A stretch of 64,000 nucleotides of DNA. Source: Pseudoclavibacter triregionum (GTDB lineage Bacteria > Actinomycetota > Actinomycetes > Actinomycetales > Microbacteriaceae). The notes under the pieces are model-generated. The model saw only the letters and a list, made by a program, of their open reading frames with translations. It did not search any database and was not told where the DNA came from. The stretch spans positions 1 through 64,000 of the forward strand of contig OU365335.1 of assembly GCA_910822395.1 (NCBI GenBank), read 5' to 3'. Position 1 is the stretch's first letter. The number at the start of each line of letters is the position of its first letter. Both the position numbers and the translations under genes were made by a program. Below, piece by piece: positions 37,814-46,795 of the stretch.

Positions 37814-39586
37814 CTAGCGAGGCGGCTCGAGCCGCAGGCGCTTCGTGGGGATCGCGGGCTCGACGGGCGTGTGCGAGATGAGGATGACCGTCCGCTCCGG
37901 CCCGGCCGCCGCGACGAGCTCGCGGATGAGGGCGTCCGCCCGGGGCGGGTCGACGTTCGCCGTCGGCTCGTCGAGCACGAGGATCGGGAACTCGGCGAGG
38001 AGCGCCCGCGCGAGCGCGATCCGCTGCCCCTGGCCGCCGGAGACGAGGCCCGCGCGCTCCCCCAGCTGCGCGTCGAGTCCGCCGCGCTCGCGCAGCCACG
38101 GGGCGAGGCCGACGCGCTCGAGGGCGGCCTCGAGCTCGGCGTCCGAGGCGTCCGGCTTCGCGAAGAGGAGGTTCTGCCGCACCGACTCGGCGAAGAGGTG
38201 CGGCCGCTGCTCGATGAGGCCGACGACGCGGCGCACCTCGGCGGGATCGGCCTCGCGCACGTCGACGCCGCCGAGGCGGTATTCGCCCTCGAAGTCGAGG
38301 AAGCGCACGAGCACGTTCGCGAGCGTCGACTTCCCGCCGCCCGAGGGACCCTCGACGAGCACTCGGTCGCCGGGCTCGGCGACGAGGTCGACGGGCCCGA
38401 GGGCGACGGGGCCGCCGGGCCAGCGGGCGGTGAGGCCGCGCAGCTCGAGGCGGCAGGGGCCGGCGGGCAGCGGGCCCGTGCCCGGGCCGGCCGCATCGAG
38501 GTCGTCGGCGGCCGCCTCCGCGGGGATCTCCGCGGGCCGCTCGGCCGGCACGACCTCGGCGATCCGGCGCGCGCTCGCGCGGACCGTCCGCCACGCCGAC
38601 GCCGCGCTCGGCACTGCCGCGAACACCTCGAAGGTCGCCATGGGCACGAGCACGATGAGCGTGAGGAGCGGGCCGCTCAGCTCGCCGGCGGCCGCGGGGC
38701 CGGCGCCGAGCAGCAGCGCGCCCGCGGTCGCGAGGCCCGAGAAGAGCGTCATCGCCCCGCCCACGATCCCCTCGCCCGCGGCGCGGCGGGCCACGGCCGA
38801 GCGGAGGCGGGCGTCGGCCTCGCGCACCCGCTCGAGCCGCTCGTCGAGGGCGCCGTAGGCGGCGAGGGTCTCGAGCCCGGTGATCGTCTCGTCGATGCGA
38901 TCCGCGACCTCGGCGCGCAGCGGCGCGACCTCGCGCTCGGCGCGGCCCGAGAACCGCTCGTTCGCGACGACGGCGACGAGGGCCGAGACGAGCAGGCAGG
39001 CGAGCAGCACGAGCGCCGCAGGGACGGAGACGAGCCCGACGCCGACGACGGCGCACGCGACCGCGAGCAGGGCGACGAGCGCGGGCTGGACGACCCTGAG
39101 CGGGAGGAACTGCAGCTCGTCGACGTCCGCCACGAGCCGCGCGAGGAGGTCGCCGCGGCGCGTGCCGCCGAGGCCGGCGGGGGCGACGGGGACGAGCCGC
39201 TCGAGGATGCCGACGCGCAGCTCGGCGAGCTGGCGGAACGACGCGTCGTGGCCGGCGATCCGCTCGAGGTAGCGGAAGACCGAGCGGCCGATCGCGAAGG
39301 CGCGCACCCCGACGATCGGCGCCTGGAGCAGGAGGATGTGGATCGTCTGCGACGACGCCGTGATGAGGTACGCGCTCGTCGCGAGCAGCGCGATGACGCA
39401 GATCGCCCAGAGCAGGCCGAAGAGCACGCTCGGCGCGAGGCGGCGCGCGCTCGGCATGGCGAGGCGGAGGACGCGGCGCTCCTCGGGCGTGGGACCGAGG
39501 CGATCGGCGTCTCCGCGGCGCTCCTCCTCGAGGCCGGCCGCCGTGCCGATCGCGAGGGATGACGCGGCGGCGAGGTGCTCGGTCAT
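37814..39586 (-). CDS. cydC: Cytochrome bd assembly ABC exporter, CydC
   Basis: A 590-residue half-transporter (membrane plus ATPase) that with CydD exports cysteine/glutathione and is required for cytochrome bd assembly. Six hydrophobic segments lie between about 45 and 330; the ATPase has Walker A EGPSGGGKST near 420, signature LVSGGQGQR and Walker B ILVLDEPTANVD, and the H-loop LISHTPVEP. Its start overlaps the cydD stop by 4 bases. Last gene of the cydABDC cluster. Confidence 0.92.
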   Translation of the reverse strand: MTEHLAAASSLAIGTAAGLEEERRGDADRLGPTPEERRVLRLAMPSARRLAPSVLFGLLWAICVIALLATSAYLITASSQTIHILLLQAPIVGVRAFAIGRSVFRYLERIAGHDASFRQLAELRVGILERLVPVAPAGLGGTRRGDLLARLVADVDELQFLPLRVVQPALVALLAVACAVVGVGLVSVPAALVLLACLLVSALVAVVANERFSGRAEREVAPLRAEVADRIDETITGLETLAAYGALDERLERVREADARLRSAVARRAAGEGIVGGAMTLFSGLATAGALLLGAGPAAAGELSGPLLTLIVLVPMATFEVFAAVPSAASAWRTVRASARRIAEVVPAERPAEIPAEAAADDLDAAGPGTGPLPAGPCRLELRGLTARWPGGPVALGPVDLVAEPGDRVLVEGPSGGGKSTLANVLVRFLDFEGEYRLGGVDVREADPAEVRRVVGLIEQRPHLFAESVRQNLLFAKPDASDAELEAALERVGLAPWLRERGGLDAQLGERAGLVSGGQGQRIALARALLAEFPILVLDEPTANVDPPRADALIRELVAAAGPERTVILISHTPVEPAIPTKRLRLEPPR

Positions 39587-41361
39587 GCGGCGCGTCCTTC
39601 TGCTGCGGCGTCGCGGGCGTCGCGGGCGGCCGGCCCGGCGGACGCGAGCGCCTCGAGACGCACCCGGCGGTCCGCCGCTCTGAGCACGGCCTCCCGGTGG
39701 CTCACGACGACGACCGCGCGGCCCTCTTCGGCGAGCGCCCGGAGCGCGGCGACGACGGCGCGCTCGCTCTCGGCGTCGAGGGCCGAGCTCGGCTCGTCGG
39801 CGAGCACGATCGCGGCGTCGACGGCGCGGGCGCGCACGATCGCGCGGGCGAGGGCGAGGCGCTGGGACTGGCCGCCCGAGAGGCCGCCGCCGCGGGCGTC
39901 GATGCGGAGGTCGAGCGGGTCGGCGGCCGCGGTGCCCTCGCCTGACCGCGCCTGCTCGCGCGCGAGCTCGCCGTCGAGCGCGACGAGGCGGAGGGCGTCG
40001 AGCAGCTCGGCATCCGTTGCGCCGCGGGAGTCGCCGAGCGCGAGGTTCTCCCGGATCGTCCCCTCCAGGAGCGCCGGCTGCTGCCCGACCCAGGCGATGC
40101 GCCGCGCCCGGTTCGCGCCGAGCGGCCGGCCGTCGAGGAGGAGCTCCCCCGCCGCAGCCGGCACGACGCCCCGGATCGCGGCGAGGAGCGTCGACTTCCC
40201 GGCGCCGGATTCGCCCTCGATCGCGGTCATGGCCCCGCGGGGCGCGGCGAGCGAGCGCCCCTCGAGCACGGGGCGCCCGTCGCGCTCGACCGCGAGCCCG
40301 CGGACCTCGAGCCCGGAGCCCGCGAGGCGCCGGTCAGCCTCCCCCGGCGCGGCCGAGGCAGCGTCATCGGCCGAGGCGACAGGCAGGGCGCCGCTCGCCT
40401 TCGCCGCCCCGGCTTCGTCGAGGATGTCCGCCGCCTGCTCGAACGCGGCGAGCCCGTCGCCCGCGGCATGGAACTGCGCCCCGACCATCCGCAGCGGCAG
40501 GTACGCCTCGGGCGCGAGCAGGAGCACGAAGAGCCCCGGCTCGAGCGGCATCTCCCGGTTCACGAGGCGGATGCCGATCGTCACGGCGATGATCGCGACG
40601 GCGAGGCTCGCGAGCAGCTCGAGCGTGAAGCCCGAGGCGAAGGAGAGCCGCAGCACCGACATCGTCGAGGCGCGGTACGACTCCGTGATCGCCCGGATGC
40701 GCCCGCTCTGCCGCCCGGCGCGGCCGAAGATCTTCAGCGTCGACAGGCCCTCGACGACGTCGAGGAAGCCCACCGCGAGGCGCGTGAGCTCGCCCCACTG
40801 GCGGCGCTGGACCCGCTCCGTGGCCAGGCCGATGAGGATCATGAAGATCGGGATGAGCGGCAGCGTGCAGAGCACGGTGATGAGCGACGGGATGTCGGTG
40901 AGGCCGATGACCGCGATGAGCACGGGCGTCGCGAGGCCCGCGAGGAGCAGCTGGGGCAGGTAGCGCCCGAAGTAGGCGTCGAGTCCGTCGAGGCCCCGCC
41001 CGGCGACCGTCGTGAGCTCGGCGCTGCGGCGGCCGGCGACCCATCCGGGACCGAGCGCCGCGATGGCGTCGAGGAGGCCCGCCCGGAGCTCGCTCTTCGA
41101 GAGCGCGCCGGCGCGGGCGGCCGCGGCGTCCATGCCCCAGGCCGCGAGGGCGCGCACGACGACCGCGGCGAGCAGGATCCAGGCGATCGGGGCGAGCTCC
41201 GACATCGGGCGTCCGGCGATCGCCTCGACGACGCCGTGGGCGATGCACCAGGCCGCGACGACGATCGCCGCCGTCGTGACGAGGCCGAGGAGCCCGCCGA
41301 TGACGAGGAACCGCCGCGCCGAGGAGGCGTAGCGGAGCAGCCGCGGATCGAGGGGTCGCAT
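39583..41361 (-). CDS. cydD: Cytochrome bd assembly ABC exporter, CydD
   Basis: A 592-residue half-transporter pairing with CydC. Transmembrane region about 20-310; ATPase with Walker A EGESGAGKSTLLAAI, Q-loop WVGQQPALLEGTIREN, signature LSGGQSQRLALARA, Walker B IVLADEPSSALD and H-loop VVSHREA. ATG 41361 (MRPLDPRLLRYA) has AGAGG upstream; a GTG four codons earlier is possible. 126 bp with a hairpin separate it from cydB. Confidence 0.92.
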   Translation of the reverse strand: MRPLDPRLLRYASSARRFLVIGGLLGLVTTAAIVVAAWCIAHGVVEAIAGRPMSELAPIAWILLAAVVVRALAAWGMDAAAARAGALSKSELRAGLLDAIAALGPGWVAGRRSAELTTVAGRGLDGLDAYFGRYLPQLLLAGLATPVLIAVIGLTDIPSLITVLCTLPLIPIFMILIGLATERVQRRQWGELTRLAVGFLDVVEGLSTLKIFGRAGRQSGRIRAITESYRASTMSVLRLSFASGFTLELLASLAVAIIAVTIGIRLVNREMPLEPGLFVLLLAPEAYLPLRMVGAQFHAAGDGLAAFEQAADILDEAGAAKASGALPVASADDAASAAPGEADRRLAGSGLEVRGLAVERDGRPVLEGRSLAAPRGAMTAIEGESGAGKSTLLAAIRGVVPAAAGELLLDGRPLGANRARRIAWVGQQPALLEGTIRENLALGDSRGATDAELLDALRLVALDGELAREQARSGEGTAAADPLDLRIDARGGGLSGGQSQRLALARAIVRARAVDAAIVLADEPSSALDAESERAVVAALRALAEEGRAVVVVSHREAVLRAADRRVRLEALASAGPAARDARDAAAEGRAA

Positions 41362-41419
41362 GACGCCTCTCACGCTACCCCCGTGCAGAGGCCGATCGCC
41401 CGCACGGGGCCGCGCACGC

Positions 41420-41455
41420 GGAGGAGGCCGGCGCCCGACGACGCCGGCCCCCTCC
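41420..41455 (-). terminator. Hairpin between cydB and cydD
   Basis: GGAGGAGGCCGGCG pairs with CGCCGGCCCCCTCC (one mismatch) around an 8-base loop. Placed inside the operon, it could reduce read-through and keep the exporter level below that of the oxidase. Confidence 0.6.
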
Positions 41456-41487
41456 GGACCCTGGACCGCGGCGGTTCCGCGGTGCCG

Positions 41488-42555
41488 CTACTCGGCCGCG
41501 ACGAGCGCGGGGCGGCCGCGCTCGGCCTCGATGCGCGCATCCTCGCGGTCGTCCGCGACGTCGCCCGTGATGTGGCTGCGGCGGATGCGCTTGCGGAACA
41601 CCCAGAACGTCCACGCCTGGTACGCGAGCACGAACGGCAGGATGCAGATCGCCGCCCACACCATGATCGTGAGCGTGTACTCGCTCGACGAGCCGTTGTG
41701 GATCGTCATCGTGAACGCGGGGTCGGCCGTGTTCGGGAGCAGGTTCGGGAAGAGCGAGGCGAACAGCGCCGCGACCGCCGCCGCGACCGTGAGCGCCCCG
41801 AGGCCGAAGGCGAGCCCGTCCCGGTGGAGGAGGTTCCCGAGGTAGGAGCCGACGAAGGCGAGCACCGCGACGAGCGCGAGCACGAGGCCGAGCACCGAGA
41901 AGTGCGCGAGCACCGTCCAGCCGAGGAACGCGATCGCGAGCACCGCGACGACGACGCCGACCTTCATCGCGAGGGCGCGGGCGCGCTCGCGGAGCTCCCC
42001 CACCGTCTTCCGCGTGATGAACACGAGACCGTGGTACAGGAACAGCGTGAGCGTCGTGAGGCCGCCGAGGAGCGCGTAGCCGTTGAGCAGGTCGAAGAAC
42101 GAGCCCGTGTAGTTGAAGCTCGCGTCCATGTCGAGGCCCTGCACGATGTTCGCGAAGGCCACGCCCCAGAGGAGCGCCGGGAGGGCGGAGCCGACGAAGA
42201 TCATCCAGTCGAACCACCTCGTCCACTTCGCGCCGTGCCCCTGGTGGCGGTACTCGAAGGAGACGCCGCGCGCGATGAGCGCGAGGAGGATGACGAGGAG
42301 GGCGAGGTAGAAGCCCGAGAAGATCGTGGCGTACCACTCCGGGAAGGCCGCGAAGAGCGAGGCGCCCGCCACGATGACCCAGGTCTCGTTGAGGTCCCAG
42401 ACCGGGCCGATCGTGTTGATGAGGACGCGGCGGTCCGTGTCGGTCTTCCCGATGAAGGGCAGCGCCATGCCGACGCCGAAGTCGAAGCCGTCGAGGATGA
42501 AGTACCCGATGAACAGGAACCCGACGATCCAGAACCAGACTGCTGCGAGATCCAT
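41488..42555 (-). CDS. cydB: Cytochrome bd ubiquinol/menaquinol oxidase subunit II
   Basis: A 355-residue polytopic membrane subunit. It starts MDLAAVWFWIVGFLFIGYF and shows the family pattern GFDFGVGMALPFIG, INTIGPVWDLNETWVI and AFPEWYATIFSGFYL. Eight or so hydrophobic helices follow. Start and cydA stop share a base (TGATG), so the subunits are translationally coupled. The hydrophilic C-terminal tail of about 30 residues is variable in the family. Confidence 0.95.
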   Translation of the reverse strand: MDLAAVWFWIVGFLFIGYFILDGFDFGVGMALPFIGKTDTDRRVLINTIGPVWDLNETWVIVAGASLFAAFPEWYATIFSGFYLALLVILLALIARGVSFEYRHQGHGAKWTRWFDWMIFVGSALPALLWGVAFANIVQGLDMDASFNYTGSFFDLLNGYALLGGLTTLTLFLYHGLVFITRKTVGELRERARALAMKVGVVVAVLAIAFLGWTVLAHFSVLGLVLALVAVLAFVGSYLGNLLHRDGLAFGLGALTVAAAVAALFASLFPNLLPNTADPAFTMTIHNGSSSEYTLTIMVWAAICILPFVLAYQAWTFWVFRKRIRRSHITGDVADDREDARIEAERGRPALVAAE

Positions 42556-44012
42556 CAGTACACGCTCGCTTCCACGGTGATGCGGTCAGGGGACGCGACG
42601 GCCTCGGCCTCGCCCGAGTCGATGCCGGCCGACTCGACGGCGGCGATCGGCGCCGGGTCGGACTGCGCGGCCTTGAGCAGCAGGCGCAGCTCGACCACCG
42701 CGAGCGCCCCGTAGATGAGGGTGAACGCGACGAGCGAGAGCAGCACCGCGAAGCCGGTGACGTTCGGCGAGACGGCCGCCTCGGTCTTCAGGAGCGAGAA
42801 CACGATCCACGGCTGGCGGCCCATCTCCGTGAAGATCCAGCCGATGAGGATGCCGAGGAGCGGGAAGAACGACGTCCAGATCGCGACCGACCACTGCCAG
42901 CCCTTGGGCTCGCGGGCGAGGCCCGTCGCCTTGTCCTTCCGCGTGAGCCAGAGGCCGACGAGCGCGACGAGGATCGAGGCGAAGCCGAAGAACATCATCC
43001 AGCGGAACGACCAGTACGTGACCCAGATGATCGGCGAGTAGTCGCCGGGGCCGTAGAGCGCCGAGTACTCCGCCTGGAGGTCGTTGATGCCCTCGACCGT
43101 GCCGTCGAGCGTGTGCGTCGAGAGGAACGAGAGCAGGTGCGGGATGCGGATCGAGAAGAGCTCGTGCTGCCCGTCGGGCGTGCCGAGCGTGAAGATCGAG
43201 AACGAGGCGTTCGAGCTCGTGTTGTAGAGCGCCTCGGCCGCGGCCATCTTCATCGGCTGCGTCTGCACCATGACGAGGCCGAGCGCGTCGCCCGACCAGA
43301 TGACGCCGGCGCCGCCGACGAGCATCGAGATGAGGCCGTACTTCAGCGCGGGGCGCATGATCTCGACGTTGCGGCCGCGCTTGAGGTGGTACGCGGCCGT
43401 GCCGGCGATGACGCCGGCCGCGAACATGACGGAGGCGAAGAGGGTGTGCGGCAGCTGCGCGAGCGCGACCGGGTTGGTGAGGACGGCGAGGAAGTCGACG
43501 AGCTCGGCGCGGCCGGTCTGCTCGTTGATGACGAAGCCCACGGGATTCTGCATGAAGGCGTTCGCCGCGAGGATGAAGTACGCCGAGATCCAGGTGCCGA
43601 TCATCGTGCCCCAGATCGTGAGGAGGTGGAGCTTCGGGGGCAGCTTGTCCCAGCCGAAGATCCACAGGCCGATCATCGTCGCCTCGAGGAAGAAGGCGAT
43701 GAGGCCCTCGAAGGCGAGCGGGGCGCCGAAGATGTCGCCGACGAAGCGGGAGTACTCCGACCAGTTCATGCCGAACTGGAACTCCTGCACGATGCCGGTG
43801 ACGATGCCCATCGCGAAGTTGATGAGGAAGAGCTTCCCGAAGAATCGCGTGAGCTGCAGGTACTTCACCTTGCCGGTGCGGACCCACGCGGTCTGCCAGA
43901 TGGCGACCGCGAGCACCATGCCGAGCGTGAGCGGGACGAACAGGAAGTGGTACAGGGTCGTGAGACCGAACTGCCACCTCGCCAGGATGAGCGGATCGAG
44001 GATGCCGTCCAC
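42555..44012 (-). CDS. cydA: Cytochrome bd oxidase subunit I
   Basis: A 485-residue haem-bearing subunit of the high-affinity terminal oxidase that reduces oxygen with quinol at low oxygen. Conserved parts: RWQFGLTTLYHFLFVPLTLG with the haem b595 His, QEFQFGMNWSEYSRFVGDIFG, MKMAAAEALY, and GRQPW near residue 390. The Q-loop is short, as in Gram-positive enzymes, without the long insertion of E. coli. Translation starts at GTG with GGAGG at 8 bases. First gene of cydABDC, divergent from dedA across 260 bp, where its oxygen- or redox-responsive promoter should lie. Confidence 0.95.
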   Translation of the reverse strand: MDGILDPLILARWQFGLTTLYHFLFVPLTLGMVLAVAIWQTAWVRTGKVKYLQLTRFFGKLFLINFAMGIVTGIVQEFQFGMNWSEYSRFVGDIFGAPLAFEGLIAFFLEATMIGLWIFGWDKLPPKLHLLTIWGTMIGTWISAYFILAANAFMQNPVGFVINEQTGRAELVDFLAVLTNPVALAQLPHTLFASVMFAAGVIAGTAAYHLKRGRNVEIMRPALKYGLISMLVGGAGVIWSGDALGLVMVQTQPMKMAAAEALYNTSSNASFSIFTLGTPDGQHELFSIRIPHLLSFLSTHTLDGTVEGINDLQAEYSALYGPGDYSPIIWVTYWSFRWMMFFGFASILVALVGLWLTRKDKATGLAREPKGWQWSVAIWTSFFPLLGILIGWIFTEMGRQPWIVFSLLKTEAAVSPNVTGFAVLLSLVAFTLIYGALAVVELRLLLKAAQSDPAPIAAVESAGIDSGEAEAVASPDRITVEASVY

Positions 44013-44260
44013 TGGCGCGACCTCCGTGGGTCTGGTGCGGCGCGGCGGCGCCGCTCGAGGGGCCGCGGAGAGCGCCCCCTCGGAAGCCTAGCACCGCCTG
44101 ATCGTCCGCATACGGATGACCGCGAGTCATGTCGTCGGGGCACATCCCGGGCGCGTCGCGTCGGGCGCCCCATTGTGGGAGTCCGCCATGCCCGCCGCGG
44201 CTGCCGCGCGGCCGTCCTGGAGCGGCCCGAGATCCCGGCTGGGAGGCGGGGCGGCGCGGC

Positions 44261-44266
44261 TAGCAT
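44261..44266 (+). promoter_or_regulatory. Putative -10 element for a leaderless dedA transcript
   Basis: TAGCAT (TANNNT) ends six bases before the ATG of the DedA gene, the spacing typical of leaderless actinobacterial messages. The same GGCTAGCATGC block occurs before the SRAP gene. Confidence 0.5.
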
Positions 44267-44272
44267 GCCGGG

Positions 44273-45007
44273 ATGCTCAACGACTGGATCGACGCCGCGC
44301 TCGGCGCGATCGCGAGCCTCGATCCGGCGCTGCGGACGATCGTCGCCGGCATCGGGATCCTCCTCGAGACGAGCGTGCTCGTGGGACTCGTCGTGCCGGG
44401 CGAATCGGTCGTGCTCCTCGCGAGCACGGCGATCCAGGGCCCGTGGGAGTGGGCCGCGATGATCGTCGCCGTCGTGCTCGGCGCGATCGGCGGCGAGACG
44501 ATCGGCTACGCGATCGGCTCCTGGCTCGGGCCGCGCGCGCACCGATCCGGGCTTGCGCGCCGCATCGGACTCGAGCGGATCGCCCGCGCCGACGCGCTCC
44601 TGCGGCGGCGCGGCGGCCCGGCGATCTTCGCCTCCCGCTTCGTGCCGGTGCTCCACTCGGTCGTGCCGCTCGCGGCGGGGATGGCCGGGCTCGGCTATCG
44701 CCGCTTCATCTCGTGGGCGGCCCCCGCAGCCGCGTGCTGGGCGCTCCTCTACGTGACCGTCGCCGCGGTCGCCTCGACCGGCTACCGGGAGCTCTCGCAC
44801 GAGCTGCACTGGGCGGGCGCGGCGGTCGTCGGCGTGGTCGTCCTCGCGATGCTCGGGATGTGGCTCGCGAAGCGGCGGATCGCGATGGCGCTCGAGGAGC
44901 CGACGGCGGTCGAGGAGCCGGTCGACGTCGAGGACGCCGGACGCGACGACGCGGCGCCCGGGGATCCGGACGCCGCATCGGAGGCGGAGGGGCTCGGCCC
45001 GCGCTAG
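44273..45007 (+). CDS. DedA-family membrane protein
   Basis: A 244-residue membrane protein of the DedA/VTT family, members of which flip undecaprenyl phosphate or other lipids. It shows GILLETSVLVGLVVPGESVVL, GGETIGYAIGSWLGPRA, and FASRFVPVLHSVVPLAAGM with the conserved Arg. Four to five hydrophobic segments; the last 55 residues are acidic. No ribosome site precedes the ATG, and a -10-like TAGCAT sits directly upstream, so a leaderless message is likely. Its stop overlaps that of the convergent TetR gene. Confidence 0.85.
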   Translation: MLNDWIDAALGAIASLDPALRTIVAGIGILLETSVLVGLVVPGESVVLLASTAIQGPWEWAAMIVAVVLGAIGGETIGYAIGSWLGPRAHRSGLARRIGLERIARADALLRRRGGPAIFASRFVPVLHSVVPLAAGMAGLGYRRFISWAAPAAACWALLYVTVAAVASTGYRELSHELHWAGAAVVGVVVLAMLGMWLAKRRIAMALEEPTAVEEPVDVEDAGRDDAAPGDPDAASEAEGLGPR

Positions 45008-45708
45008 GAGAGCGGGATGAGCGTGCCCATCGAGGCCGGCAGCTCGTCGTTCTTGAGCTGCTCGAAGCGCTCGCGCATGAGCGCGATCGTCACGGCGAGG
45101 CAGCGCTCCGCCCAGGCGAGCTCGGGGCCGGCGTCGAGGCCGCTCGCGCGGTACGCGGCGGCGCGGTCGACGAGGGCGAAGCCGATGAGGGTGACGTAGT
45201 CGAGGTCGCGCGCGAGCTGCTCGCGCGGCCGGCCCTCGGGGAGGAACTCGGCCGCGACCTCCGCGCTCACCTGGGTGCGCGGCGTCTCGCCGGCATCGAG
45301 GGCGCCGCCGAGCATGGCGGCCTCGTCCTTCGTGACGGGGGTGTCGAGCAGGTGCGCGTAGCCGAGGGCGGCCGCGCCCGAGGCGCCGCCGTGCCACTCG
45401 AGGAACATCGCCTGGAGGCCGTGGAGGAAGCGCTCGTAGTCCGCGGCCTCGCGGCCGCGGCCCTCGAGGAGCTCCATGGCCTTCTGGCGGATCTCGCCGC
45501 ACTGGCGCAGGCCGAGCGCGCGGAGGACGGCGATCCGGTCGGGGAAGTAGCGGTAGATCGTGCCGATCGAGCACCCGGCGCGCTCGGCGACGAGGTTCGT
45601 CGTGACGTGCTCGATGCCGACCTCGTCGATGACCTCGGCGCAGGCGTCGAGGAGCTCGGTCACGCGGGCCGCGCTCCTGGCCTGGATCGGGGTGGTCCGC
45701 AGAGTCAA
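45004..45708 (-). CDS. TetR-family transcriptional regulator
   Basis: A 234-residue regulator. The DNA-binding part covers about residues 12-60: VTELLDACAEVIDEVG, then TTNLVAERAGCSIGTIYRY. The C-terminal ligand-binding domain (TetR_C type) shows no diagnostic ligand residues. It starts at TTG with AGGAGA at 6 bases. Its target is unclear: it is convergent with dedA and divergent from the SRAP gene across 303 bp, so autoregulation or control of that neighbour is possible. Confidence 0.85.
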   Translation of the reverse strand: MTLRTTPIQARSAARVTELLDACAEVIDEVGIEHVTTNLVAERAGCSIGTIYRYFPDRIAVLRALGLRQCGEIRQKAMELLEGRGREAADYERFLHGLQAMFLEWHGGASGAAALGYAHLLDTPVTKDEAAMLGGALDAGETPRTQVSAEVAAEFLPEGRPREQLARDLDYVTLIGFALVDRAAAYRASGLDAGPELAWAERCLAVTIALMRERFEQLKNDELPASMGTLIPLS

Positions 45709-46011
45709 AGCTGGTCTCCTGAAGGGGTCGCTCGAGCGGTCTCGCCGCGCGGGGTGCTGGGGGGCAATCGTCGATCATATTCGCGGGCGAGCGGATGGCC
45801 AGTTCCAAAACGTCTGATCACCGCGCGATTTTCTGTGCACGCGCATGGGAAAGGGTTCAGCTGGCTCGGTCGGCGGAGCGACCGACCAGTTCGATTTCCC
45901 AGCTGACGGGGCCTTCCGCGCTCCGCCCGCTCCGGCCGACTCGCGGCCGGTCGGAAATCTGTGAATCTTCTTCGACGCGCGGGCGCAGACGGCCCGGCTA
46001 GCATGCGCCGC
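45709..46011. other. Divergent region tetR / SRAP gene
   Basis: 303 bp. Contains an AT-richer stretch at about 45775-45835, an imperfect inverted repeat around 45862-45890 (CTGG..GGTCG-gcggag-CGACC..CCAG) that could be a regulator site, and the -10 element of the SRAP gene. No gene was found. Confidence 0.5.
45999..46004 (+). promoter_or_regulatory. Putative -10 element for a leaderless SRAP transcript
   Basis: TAGCAT ends seven bases before the ATG chosen from the catalytic Cys2 rule, fitting a leaderless message. Confidence 0.5.
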
Positions 46012-46740
46012 ATGTGCGGACGTTTCGTCGTCGCGAAGGCGGCCAGCGAGCTCATCGCCGAGTTCGACGTGGAGCTCGAGGGCGAGGAGCTGCCCGAGCC
46101 GAGCTACAACATCCCTCCGACCTCGCGGATCCCGATCATCCTCGACGCCGTCCCCCGCGGCGCCGGCGAGGGCGCGGAGCCGGCCCGTCGCCTCGAGGCC
46201 GCGAAGTGGGGCCTCGTGCCGAGCTGGGCGAAGGATCCCTCGGTCGGCGTCCGCTCGTTCAACGCGCGCAGCGAGACGGCCGCCTCGAAGCCGACCTTCC
46301 GCTCGGCCGTGCGCCAGCGCCGCGCGATGATCCCCGCGACCGGGTACTACGAGTGGCGCAAGCACCCGGACGGCTCGAAGACGCCCCACTTCATCCGCCC
46401 CGCCGACGGCTCGACGCTGCCGATGGCGGGCCTCTACGAGTGGTGGCGCGACCCCGAGGCGGGCGAGGACGCCTCATGGCTGCTCAGCGCGACGATCCTC
46501 ACTCGCACCTCGGCGGGGCATCTCGCGGAGATCCACGATCGGATGCCCGTCTTCCTCGACCGCCGCGAGCTCGCCGAATGGCTCGACCCCCGCGCCCGCG
46601 ACGCCGAGGGGCTCCTCGCGGCGGTCGCGGCGAAGGGCGAGGAGGTCGCCGAGACGCTCGAGGCGATCATCGTCGGGCCGGAGGTCGGGAACGTCCGCGC
46701 CCAGGGCCCCTCGCTCATCGAGCCGGCCGAGGGCCGCTGA
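46012..46740 (+). CDS. SRAP/HMCES-type abasic-site shielding protein
   Basis: A 242-residue SOS-response-associated peptidase-like protein (YedK/HMCES family) that forms a stable covalent link with abasic sites in single-stranded DNA through Cys2. It begins MCGRF, and further family residues are PSYNIPPTSR, WGLVPSWAKD, FNARSETAASKPTFR, AMIPATGYYEWRK (conserved Glu) and IHDRMPVFL (conserved His). ATG 46012 is required to place the catalytic cysteine at position 2; two further ATGs upstream would bury it. Confidence 0.93.
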   Translation: MCGRFVVAKAASELIAEFDVELEGEELPEPSYNIPPTSRIPIILDAVPRGAGEGAEPARRLEAAKWGLVPSWAKDPSVGVRSFNARSETAASKPTFRSAVRQRRAMIPATGYYEWRKHPDGSKTPHFIRPADGSTLPMAGLYEWWRDPEAGEDASWLLSATILTRTSAGHLAEIHDRMPVFLDRRELAEWLDPRARDAEGLLAAVAAKGEEVAETLEAIIVGPEVGNVRAQGPSLIEPAEGR

Positions 46741-46795
46741 TCGGCGTCCGCCCGGGCGATCCGCGCGCGGCGCCCGTTCGATCGCGCATGCGAGG

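Noticed and set aside
34367-39562. Several very long open frames antisense to known genes (for example here, and at 4541-8239, 48527-53764)
   Set aside because: They run opposite or out of frame to genes with clear family motifs (leuS, cydC, ftsK, dnaE2), have arginine/alanine/valine-rich composition and no ribosome sites. Long shadow frames are expected at this GC content.
45862-45890. Inverted repeat upstream of the TetR gene as its operator
   Set aside because: Imperfect, GC-rich, and more than 150 bp from the TetR start; kept only as a remark in the region entry.
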